From Bradyrhizobiaceae bacterium (GTDB lineage Bacteria > Pseudomonadota > Alphaproteobacteria > Rhizobiales > Hyphomicrobiaceae), in the NCBI GenBank assembly GCA_947475855.1, contig CANJPN010000049.1, positions 1-17,833 on the forward strand: a DNA stretch of 17,833 bases, given 5' to 3'. The position numbers were made by a program, and so were the translations under genes. The notes below the pieces were generated by a model. The model did no database searches. It saw only the letters and a list, made by a program, of their open reading frames with translations, and had not been told where the DNA came from. The first letter of the stretch is position 1; each line of letters begins with the position of its first letter. Positions 1-5,947 of the stretch are shown in pieces.

Positions 1-43
1 CCGCCTCGCCATGCTTTGATATCGTTCGCCAACCTCGACCGAA

Positions 44-60
44 GTGCACCGCAGGTGCAC
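44..60. promoter_or_regulatory. 17-bp perfect dyad upstream of the enamidase-like gene
   Basis: GTGCACCGCAGGTGCAC has two 7-base arms (44-50 and 54-60) that are exact reverse complements around a 3-base centre. It lies about 75 bases before the start of the amidohydrolase gene at 135. The size and symmetry suit an operator for a dimeric regulator, but a short hairpin ending an upstream transcript is also possible. No promoter hexamers were convincing near it, and nothing else was recognised in bases 1-134. Confidence 0.4.
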
Positions 61-134
61 GAGCGTCGGGGACCCAGCACAAAACACGTTCGAAGCACTC
101 AGCATTCCTGCGAAATCTCAACGAGCAGCCCACC

Positions 135-1331
135 ATGCGCACCGCCATCGTCAATATCGGCACCATCGTCTCGGGCGACTGCACCGCCCCGTTCGCCACA
201 GGCGACACCATCGTCATGGCCGACGGCAAGATCGAAAGCGTCGGCACCGCGAGCGCCACCGCCGTCGACAGCTGCGATGTCGTCATCGACGCTGGCGGCA
301 CCACGGCGATCCCCGGCCTGATCGACAGCCACGTCCACATCACCTTCGGCGACTACACACCGCGCCAGAAGACCGTCGGCTATCTCGAAAGCTACCTTCA
401 CGGCGGCATCACTACCGCGATCACGGCCTCCGAGGTGCACGTCCCCGGCCGCCCCACAGACGCCGAAGGCGTGAAGGCGCTCGCCCTCGCCGCCCAGCGC
501 TGCTTCGCCAACTACCGTCCTGGCGGCATGAAAGTGCACGCCGGTTCCATCCTGCTGGAGCCGGGCCTCACCGGCCAGGACCTCACCGAAGTCGCGCGCA
601 AGGGCGTGTGGCTCGCCAAGGCCGGCTTCGGCGCCTTCAAGACCGCTTACGAATATGGGCCCCTCATCGCAGCCGCCAAGACCGCCGGCATGGTCACCAC
701 CATGCATACCGGCGGCTCGTCGATTCCCGGCTCCGGCGCGATCACCGGCGATCACCTGCTGGCTGTCCGCCCCGACGTATCGTTCCACATCAACGGCGGC
801 CCGACCGCGATGCCTGACCGCGACTTCGAGCGCGTCATCAGGGAAACCGGTATCGCGCTTCAGGTCTGCACCGCCGGCAATCTGCGCACCACGCTGCTGT
901 GCGCGCGCCTCGCCGTCGAACTTGGCGCTTGGCCACGCCTTATCATCGCGACGGACACGCCTACCGGCAGCGGCATCATGCCCCTCGGCATCCTCTACAC
1001 GATGGCCCACATCGCAAGCCTCACCGACATCTCGCCCGAGCAGGCCGTCTGCGCGGCCACCGGCAGCAACGCCCGCGTCTACAAGCTCAACTCCGGCATA
1101 TTATCGCCCGGCAAGGATGCCGACGTCGTCCTGATCGACGCCCCCGACGGCGGCACCCAGACGACCGGGCTCGCCGCCATCAAGCACGGAGACATCGCGG
1201 CTGTCGGCGCCGTGGTATCAGCCGGTGCCCCACGCTTCGTCGGCCGCAGCCGCAACACACCGGGCACGACACGCAAGATCACCCTCGCCAAATGCACCTT
1301 GATGCAGGACTTCTCGGGAGCCGCTCATTGA
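135..1331 (+). CDS. Enamidase-like metal-dependent amidohydrolase
   Basis: This 398-residue protein belongs to the amidohydrolase superfamily and most resembles enamidases, which open the ring of 1,4,5,6-tetrahydro-6-oxonicotinate in nicotinate breakdown. Visible are an N-terminal beta-sandwich segment (about 1-60), the metal motif GLIDSHVH with H66 and H68, further candidate ligands H191 and H218, and D274 in IATDTP. A C-terminal stretch has SPGKDADVVLIDAP (about 324-337) and SRNTP (about 372-376), the last typical of this subgroup. The length matches the family (about 385-400). There is no signal peptide, so it should act in the cytoplasm. The start ATG has only a weak upstream purine run (ACGAG). 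It is convergent with tctC, 47 bases away. The substrate is not proven: other cyclic amides or imides are possible. The enamidase subgroup call is moderately sure, the superfamily call very sure. Confidence 0.75.
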   Translation: MRTAIVNIGTIVSGDCTAPFATGDTIVMADGKIESVGTASATAVDSCDVVIDAGGTTAIPGLIDSHVHITFGDYTPRQKTVGYLESYLHGGITTAITASEVHVPGRPTDAEGVKALALAAQRCFANYRPGGMKVHAGSILLEPGLTGQDLTEVARKGVWLAKAGFGAFKTAYEYGPLIAAAKTAGMVTTMHTGGSSIPGSGAITGDHLLAVRPDVSFHINGGPTAMPDRDFERVIRETGIALQVCTAGNLRTTLLCARLAVELGAWPRLIIATDTPTGSGIMPLGILYTMAHIASLTDISPEQAVCAATGSNARVYKLNSGILSPGKDADVVLIDAPDGGTQTTGLAAIKHGDIAAVGAVVSAGAPRFVGRSRNTPGTTRKITLAKCTLMQDFSGAAH

Positions 1332-1340
1332 CCTCAGGCG

Positions 1341-1365
1341 GGGTCAGCCCCGGCGGGTCTGACCC
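1341..1365. terminator. Hairpin between convergent genes, possible bidirectional terminator
   Basis: GGGTCAG (1341-1347) pairs exactly with CTGACCC (1359-1365) around an 11-base GC-rich loop that can itself form a small CCC/GGG stem. It sits in the 47-base gap between the stop codons of the enamidase-like gene and tctC. There is no T-tract on either side, so intrinsic termination would be weak. Confidence 0.4.
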
Positions 1366-1378
1366 AGAGCACAGCCCG

Positions 1379-2383
1379 TCAATTCAGCACCACGCCGCTC
1401 GCCTTGATCACGACAGACCAGTCAGCCACCTCTTGCTCGATGAACTTACCAAGCCACTCCGCCGAGCGCTTTTCCTTGGCAGCACCGCTGACTGACAATT
1501 TCTGGAAGCGATCCTGAACCCACGCCGTTTCGAGCGCATCCGTCGTCGCCTTGTTGAGCTTGGCCACGATCTCGGCGGGTGTGTCCTTGGCGGCCGCCAG
1601 CGCGAACCAAGCGTAAGAATCGATCTTGAAGCCTTCCTCGAACGCGGTCGGCACCTCCGGCGCGAACGGCGAACGCGACTTCGTCAGGACGGCCAGCAGC
1701 TTGATCTGCTTGTTATCGACGATCGGCATCGCCGCCGGTGCCAGCGAGCAGAAATAGTCGATCTGCCCCGCAATCATATCCTGCAGCGCAGGACCCGAAC
1801 CGCGATAGGGCACGTGCGCGGCTTCTCCACCGATCGCCTGCGTCAGCTGAGAACAGGTCAGATGCGAAGACGAGCCCAGGCTCGACGAGCCAAACTGCAT
1901 CTTCTTGCCGTTCTCCTTCACGTAGGCGGCGAACTCCTTGAGATTGTTGACCGGCAAAGTATTCCGGGCGACCAGGATCAAAGCCATATCGCCGACCAAT
2001 GCGACTGGCGCGAAATCCGTGATCGGATTGTACTGCGGATTCTTATAGAGCGACTGGTTCTGCGCCAGCGTATCCGTGCTGCCGAGTAGAATCGTGTAGC
2101 CGTTGGGCTCCGAACGCGCCACACGCGCGCTCCCGACCATGCCTCCAGCACCACCGACGTTCTCGACCACGATCTGCTGGCCGAGCAGCTCAGACATTCG
2201 CTGCGCCATGATCCGCCCGACCGCATCAGACGAGCTACCGGCCGCGAACGGCACGATCATCGAGATATGCCGGCTCGGCCAAGCCTGGGCCAGCGCAGAT
2301 CCAGTTGGCAGGGCGACGGCCAGAAAGGCCGCGCAGGCCGCCGCCAAGCACGAAGACAAACGAGACGAGAGACGGAAATTCAC
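1379..2383 (-). CDS. Tripartite tricarboxylate transporter substrate-binding protein (Bug/TctC family)
   Basis: This is a periplasmic binding protein of the Bug (Bordetella uptake gene)/TctC family, 334 residues, which normally captures small organic acids for a TctAB permease. It has a Sec signal peptide (about residues 1-33, ending ALA before QAWPSR). The family pattern follows: WPSRHISMIVPFAAGSSSD, then RIMAQRMSELLGQQIVVENVGGAGG, and a middle domain with HVPYRGSGPALQDMIAGQIDY. The start chosen is GTG at 2383, because AAGGAGG lies 6 bases upstream. The longer ATG start at 2404 has no ribosome-binding site. No tctA or tctB gene is in the window, which is common for orphan Bug proteins. Its place beside catabolic enzymes suggests uptake or sensing of their substrate, but the ligand cannot be read from sequence. 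Confidence 0.88.
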   Translation of the reverse strand: MNFRLSSRLSSCLAAACAAFLAVALPTGSALAQAWPSRHISMIVPFAAGSSSDAVGRIMAQRMSELLGQQIVVENVGGAGGMVGSARVARSEPNGYTILLGSTDTLAQNQSLYKNPQYNPITDFAPVALVGDMALILVARNTLPVNNLKEFAAYVKENGKKMQFGSSSLGSSSHLTCSQLTQAIGGEAAHVPYRGSGPALQDMIAGQIDYFCSLAPAAMPIVDNKQIKLLAVLTKSRSPFAPEVPTAFEEGFKIDSYAWFALAAAKDTPAEIVAKLNKATTDALETAWVQDRFQKLSVSGAAKEKRSAEWLGKFIEQEVADWSVVIKASGVVLN

Positions 2384-2387
2384 GAGA

Positions 2388-2396
2388 CCCCTCCTT
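2388..2396 (-). promoter_or_regulatory. Ribosome-binding site that sets the GTG start of tctC
   Basis: Read on the minus strand, AAGGAGGGG ends close to the GTG codon at 2381-2383, with 6 bases between AAGGAGG and GTG. This near-perfect Shine-Dalgarno sequence lies downstream of the alternative ATG (2402-2404), so it supports GTG as the true start. Confidence 0.75.
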
Positions 2397-2648
2397 GGGA
2401 GCATGCTTATTGTTTATCGATCAGCGTCGCCAGAGTACGCGATCGGCATGCCCCGCTGCCAGCCGAATAATCGTGCACAACCTGCCGCTCTGACGATCAA
2501 ACTCCGCAATGTGGTCCGGTTGCGGCATCGCACGCGCATTGCCAGTCGACCGCCAACCTGCTTTCTAAGAACCGAGGATCAGGCCATCCAAACCCCGCAG
2601 CCCACTGGTGGCCGGCGTGCTCCACCGGAACGCTTCAAGGACCTCCGA

Positions 2649-3182
2649 ATGCCCTTCTCCCCCGGCGACTTCCGCAAAGCACTCGGCCTTTTCCCGACCG
2701 GCGTCGCCATTGTTTCCGGCCGCAGCGCCGAGGGCCAGCTGCTCGGCATGACCGTTTCTTCTTTCAATTCCGTGTCGCTCGATCCCCCCCTCGTTTTGTT
2801 CTCCGTCGCCCGCAACGCTGCCAGCTTCGATGCCTGGCAGGCCATGCCTAAATACGGGATCAGCATTCTCGCCCGCACGCAGGATGACCTGTCGACCCGT
2901 TTCGCCCGCAGCCAATCGGATAAATGGGCGATGGTACAGCCCGCTTATGGCAATCACGACGTGCCCTTGATCCCTGGCGCCCTCGTCGGCTTTGAATGCG
3001 AACGGCATGCAGTCTACGATGGCGGTGACCACGCAATCTTCGTCGGCAAGGTCCTGGGCCTGAACGCCGTCGCCAGCCACGAATCCGAGCCGCTCGTCTT
3101 CTTTTCCGGACGCTATTGCGGCGTCAGGCGCAGCGACGCCTCCCCGTCGGAACTGGAATTCATGCTGTTGCACGGCTGGTAA
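2649..3182 (+). CDS. Flavin reductase-like protein (FMN-binding split-barrel family)
   Basis: This 177-residue protein resembles the reductase components of two-component flavin monooxygenases (HpaC/NtaB type), which use NAD(P)H to reduce FMN or FAD for a partner oxygenase. The family pattern is clear: FRKALGLFPTGVAIVSG near residues 8-24, GMTVSSFNSVSLDPPLVLFSV at about 34-54, then GISILARTQDDLSTRFA and the terminal ALVGFECE and GDHAIFVGKV strands. The ATG at 2649 is preceded by AAGGA with 7-base spacing. The reading frame is open further upstream to 2103, but that part overlaps tctC and its divergent leader, so it is not taken as coding. No matching flavin monooxygenase is in the window, so the partner is unknown. 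It may belong with the next two genes. Confidence 0.85.
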   Translation: MPFSPGDFRKALGLFPTGVAIVSGRSAEGQLLGMTVSSFNSVSLDPPLVLFSVARNAASFDAWQAMPKYGISILARTQDDLSTRFARSQSDKWAMVQPAYGNHDVPLIPGALVGFECERHAVYDGGDHAIFVGKVLGLNAVASHESEPLVFFSGRYCGVRRSDASPSELEFMLLHGW

Positions 3183-3308
3183 CCAAGTCTCCTACTTGTC
3201 CCAAATCTGACCGCGATGCTGGAAATTTGCCCTCGATCTTGACGCCCGCGCCGGACCGGCCCACAAGGGCGCGAAATGCCATTCCACTTTAGTCTGGGGA
3301 CGCCGCGC

Positions 3309-4100
3309 ATGGCCGACATGAAGCTGCTTATGAACGACCTCGTCACCGCCAATCACATTCTCGCCAACGAGAACGTATTGGACAGCTTCGGCCACGTCTC
3401 GATCCGCCACCCCGAGAAGCCCGGCCATTTCATCATGTCGCGGGCCCGCGCCCCCGAGCAGTGCGAAATGCACGACCTGATGGAGTTCAAGCTCGACGGC
3501 ACCATCGTCGGCCCCAACCCGCACCCGGGCAAACCCTACTCCGAGCGCTTCATCCACGGCGCTCTGTATGAGGCCCGCCCCGAAGTGAATTCCGTCGTCC
3601 ACAACCACTCGATCAGCGTCATTCCCTTCAGCGTTGTGAAGGGCGCCAAGCTGCGCCCTTTGATGCACATGGCAGGCCCGATCGGCGACGACATCAACGT
3701 GTGGGATTCCTCGACGAAATTCGGCGACACCAACCTTCTCGTCACCTCGATGGAAATGGCCCGCGACATGGCCAAGACCGTCGGCCATCGTACCGTCTCG
3801 TTGCTTCGCGGTCACGGCTGCGTCGTGACAGCCCTTTCGCTGCGCGAAGTCGTGTTCACCTCTATCTACCTCGAGATCAATGCCGGCATCCAGATGAAGG
3901 CCCAGGCCTTCGGTCATCAGTCCGTCGGCAACGAGGTCCAGTTCCTGTCGAAGGGCGAAGTCGACATCATCACCAAGGGCCGCTCCGGCTTCACGTTCGA
4001 GCGCGGCTGGGAGAATTGGTGCAAACGCGTCGGTCGCCCATACTACCCCCAGTCGATGGACATGGGCGCCGGGTTCTCCAAGACCGACCCCAGCGGCTGA
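3309..4100 (+). CDS. Class II aldolase/adducin family protein
   Basis: A 263-residue zinc enzyme of the class II aldolase/adducin fold. Members cleave or decarboxylate sugar phosphates, hydroxy acids or dihydroxy-aromatic acids. The zinc ligands appear as H98 and H100 (VHNHS) and H169 (LRGHG), with E79 in PYSERFIHGALY as the likely acid/base residue. The N-terminus, DLVTANHILANENVLDSFGHVSIRHP, is the usual family opening. The start at 3309 has GGGGA 8 bases upstream. An in-frame ATG at 3276, with AAGGG 6 bases upstream, would add 11 residues and cannot be excluded. Next to a flavin reductase and an ACMSD-type amidohydrolase it may decarboxylate or cleave an aromatic intermediate. Dihydroxyphthalate decarboxylases of this family are one model, but that assignment is inference. 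Confidence 0.82.
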   Translation: MADMKLLMNDLVTANHILANENVLDSFGHVSIRHPEKPGHFIMSRARAPEQCEMHDLMEFKLDGTIVGPNPHPGKPYSERFIHGALYEARPEVNSVVHNHSISVIPFSVVKGAKLRPLMHMAGPIGDDINVWDSSTKFGDTNLLVTSMEMARDMAKTVGHRTVSLLRGHGCVVTALSLREVVFTSIYLEINAGIQMKAQAFGHQSVGNEVQFLSKGEVDIITKGRSGFTFERGWENWCKRVGRPYYPQSMDMGAGFSKTDPSG

Positions 4101-4103
4101 CCC

Positions 4104-4188
4104 GCAGGTTGGGTCGAGCCCCCTGCGCGAGGCCCAACGCGGATTTCAATCGATTTGTTGGGCCACGCAAACGCTCGACCCGACCTAC
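4104..4188. repeat. REP-like nested palindrome between two catabolic genes
   Basis: An 85-base imperfect inverted repeat fills most of the gap between the aldolase and amidohydrolase genes. The outer arms are AGGTTGGGTCGAGC (4106-4119) and GCTCGACCCGACCT (4173-4186), one T/C difference that still pairs as a wobble. A middle TGCG/CGCA pair lies at 4124-4127 and 4166-4169. The inner arms GGCCCAAC (4131-4138) and GTTGGGCC (4157-4164) are exact. Such GTAGGTTGGGT-type palindromes are often dispersed in Bradyrhizobium-like genomes, so it may be an interspersed REP/MITE-like element. Only one copy is in this window. If transcribed it would fold strongly inside the putative operon. Confidence 0.6.
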
Positions 4189-4219
4189 AATCCCCAACCA
4201 AACGAAAGAGTGAACCTCC

Positions 4220-5242
4220 ATGCGCTACATCGATGCCTTCTGCCACTTCTTTCCCACCAAGGTCTGGGACAAGATCATGGAAGTGCAGCCAGCCGATATC
4301 GGCAAGCGGATGCGTGGCATCCCCTGCATTTTTGATCTCGACGAGCGCAAGAAGTGCGTGGATCTGTTCCGCACGAAGCACAACTATTCGCAGGTAATCT
4401 CGCTCGGCATGCCGCCGCTCGAATCGATGGGCGCCCCCGCCCTCGTCGAGGACCTCGCCAAGATGGCCAACGACGGCCAAGCCGAGCTCGTCGCCAAGAA
4501 CCCCGACTACTTCGTCGGCTTCCTCGCTTCGCTGCCCATGAACTCGCCGAATGCCGCCAAGGAACTCGAGCGCGCGGTGAAAATCGGCGCCAATGGCGTG
4601 CAACTGCACACCAATATCAACGGCGACCCGCTGGACGACCCGAAGTACTTTGCAGTCTTCGAAATGGCGGCGAAGCTCGACTGCCCCATATTCCTCCATC
4701 CCTCCCGCGGCGCCTTCGATCTCTCCGATTACAAGAACGAGACGAAGTCCAAATACGAGATCTGGTGGACGTTCGGCTGGCCCTACGAGACCTCCGCCGC
4801 CATGGCCCGCCTAGTGTTCTCCGGCATGATGGACAAGCTGCCCAACCTGAAGGTTCTGGCTCACCATCTCGGCGCCATGGTTCCCTTCTTCGAAGGCCGC
4901 GTCGGCCCGGGCTGGGACCAGCTCGGCAAGCGCACGTCTGACGAGGACTACATCACGCTTCTCGCCAACATGAAGAAGCGCCCTCTCGAGTACTTCAAGA
5001 ACGACTTCTACGTCGACACCGCCGTGTTCGGCTCGACAGCGGCAACCAAGTGCGGCTTCGAGTTCTACCCGAAGGAGAAGATCCTGTTCGCTTCGGACTG
5101 CCCGTTCGATCCCGAGCGCGGCCCCGGCTACATTCGCGAAACCATCGCGATAATGGAGAGCCTGAACATGCCGAAGAACGAGATGGAAATGATCTGCCAC
5201 AATAACGCAGAGAAGCTCTTCAAGATCAAGGCGCAGGCCTGA
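4220..5242 (+). CDS. Amidohydrolase 2 family protein (ACMSD-like decarboxylase/hydrolase)
   Basis: This 340-residue protein is a member of the amidohydrolase-2 family, which includes aminocarboxymuconate semialdehyde decarboxylase and other decarboxylases or hydratases of aromatic breakdown. Candidate active-site residues are H9 (DAFCHFFP), H160 (PIFLHPSRG), H215 or H216 (LAHHLGAM, with the family's GRVGPGWD shortly after) and D293 (LFASDCPFD). One feature is odd: the usual DxHxH opening reads D5-A-F7-C-H9, so the first metal histidine is phenylalanine. The sequence is otherwise intact and of normal length. There is no signal peptide. Only a weak AAAGAG precedes the ATG. It follows the aldolase gene after a palindromic spacer and ends just before a strong terminator, so it is probably the last gene of the unit. 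The reaction is unknown. Confidence 0.85.
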   Translation: MRYIDAFCHFFPTKVWDKIMEVQPADIGKRMRGIPCIFDLDERKKCVDLFRTKHNYSQVISLGMPPLESMGAPALVEDLAKMANDGQAELVAKNPDYFVGFLASLPMNSPNAAKELERAVKIGANGVQLHTNINGDPLDDPKYFAVFEMAAKLDCPIFLHPSRGAFDLSDYKNETKSKYEIWWTFGWPYETSAAMARLVFSGMMDKLPNLKVLAHHLGAMVPFFEGRVGPGWDQLGKRTSDEDYITLLANMKKRPLEYFKNDFYVDTAVFGSTAATKCGFEFYPKEKILFASDCPFDPERGPGYIRETIAIMESLNMPKNEMEMICHNNAEKLFKIKAQA

Positions 5243-5278
5243 TCTCTACCGATCATCGATATCCCGGGCGATTACGAG

Positions 5279-5312
5279 GGGGCGGATCATGCGATCCGCC
5301 CCTTTTCGTTTT
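5279..5312 (+). terminator. Strong rho-independent terminator after the catabolic genes
   Basis: GGGGCGGATC (5279-5288) pairs perfectly over 10 bases with GATCCGCCCC (5293-5302) across the 4-base loop ATGC. TTTTCGTTTT follows at once. It starts 36 bases after the amidohydrolase stop codon and separates the catabolic block from the next gene pair. Confidence 0.92.
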
Positions 5313-5508
5313 CTCCAATGTGACGCCGATATGAAACTTCCCATACGTAGTGGGTATCGCTTCGATGCCTAGTCGGCATTTCAATTGATCAGACCTCATC
5401 CCTAGGTTCTTCGATGTGTGGAACGGAGTTCGATCCGGGCCAACACGGTGTCGCCGAGGCCATTCCGCCTCTGGCCCCACCAACCAACCGGAAAATCAGG
5501 AGCTGATC

Positions 5509-5853
5509 ATGCGCAAGACATTCCTCAACTTGGCCACCGCAGCAGCAGTCGGCTTGTTGGCTTCAGTTTCGATCGCCAACGCCCAGCAAAAGGCTCCCTT
5601 CGACGGCAAGAAGTTCTTTGATGAAGTTGCTTCTCGCGGTGTCAGCATGCCCGCCGGCTTTGACGGCAAGAAGTTCTTCGACGACATTTCTGATCGCGCG
5701 ACCCAAAACAAGCAGTTCGACGGAAAAGCATTCTTCGACGAACTGAGCAGCCGCGGCGTCAAACTCCCCGCCGGTTTCGACGGAAACAAGTTCTTCGAGG
5801 AGATCTCCTCGCGCGGCGTCGCGATGCCCCCCATGGTCGTCATGAAGAAGTAG
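5509..5853 (+). CDS. Small secreted protein with four FDG-FF repeats, function unknown
   Basis: I do not recognise this 114-residue protein. Residues 1-26 form a clear Sec signal peptide (MRKTF, a hydrophobic core, then ANAQQ), so it should be exported. The rest is almost wholly four repeats of about 20 residues, at 31-50, 51-69, 70-89 and 90-109, each beginning FDG, then FF five to seven residues in, two acidic residues, and usually SRGV with a proline near the end. Repeats 1, 3 and 4 are most alike; repeat 2 ends differently (DRATQNKQ). The tail is VVMKK. The start has AGGAG 6 bases upstream, which rules out the longer in-frame start at 5416. The gene lies 94 bases before a secreted HtrA-like protease on the same strand, so it might be a substrate, regulator or partner of it. 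That link is inference. Confidence 0.82.
   Translation: MRKTFLNLATAAAVGLLASVSIANAQQKAPFDGKKFFDEVASRGVSMPAGFDGKKFFDDISDRATQNKQFDGKAFFDELSSRGVKLPAGFDGNKFFEEISSRGVAMPPMVVMKK
5599..5835 (+). repeat. Four in-frame coding repeats of about 60 bases
   Basis: Units at 5599-5658, 5659-5715, 5716-5775 and 5776-5835 each open with codons for Phe-Asp-Gly. Their codons differ between copies (for example GGC or GGA for Gly, AAG or AAA for Lys) while the amino-acid pattern is kept. This points to an old duplication held by selection on the protein, not a recent slippage event. Confidence 0.8.
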
Positions 5854-5863
5854 CAGCTCAATT

Positions 5864-5915
5864 GCGCTGTCGGTTCTTCTTTCTCCCCTCCCAGCAGGAG
5901 GAAGGCCGGCAGCGC
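5864..5915 (+). other. Two-part stem-loop between the repeat-protein and protease genes
   Basis: GCGCTGTCGG (5864-5873) can pair with CCGGCAGCGC (5906-5915) with one G-U pair. Inside it, CCTCC (5887-5891) pairs with GGAGG (5897-5901) around a 5-base loop. It begins 10 bases after the repeat-protein stop and has no T-tract, so it may be an mRNA 3' end stabiliser or partial terminator giving different expression of the two genes. No clear promoter is seen downstream of it. Confidence 0.4.
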
Positions 5916-5947
5916 CCCGCATCGGTCCTCAAACGTTCCCGGTCGAT

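Noticed and set aside
44..1010. Several long open frames on both strands overlapping the enamidase-like gene
   Set aside because: They are rich in Arg, His and Pro, lack family motifs and are out of frame with a gene that has clear metal-binding motifs; they are GC-driven shadows.
2103..2648. Extension of the flavin reductase frame far upstream
   Set aside because: It overlaps tctC on the other strand, and the family N-terminus begins at 2649 with a good ribosome-binding site.
5340..5390. Short dyads (CCCA/TGGG and ATGCC/GGCAT) upstream of the repeat-protein gene
   Set aside because: Arms of 4 to 5 bases are expected by chance in DNA of this composition, and no promoter boxes fit nearby.
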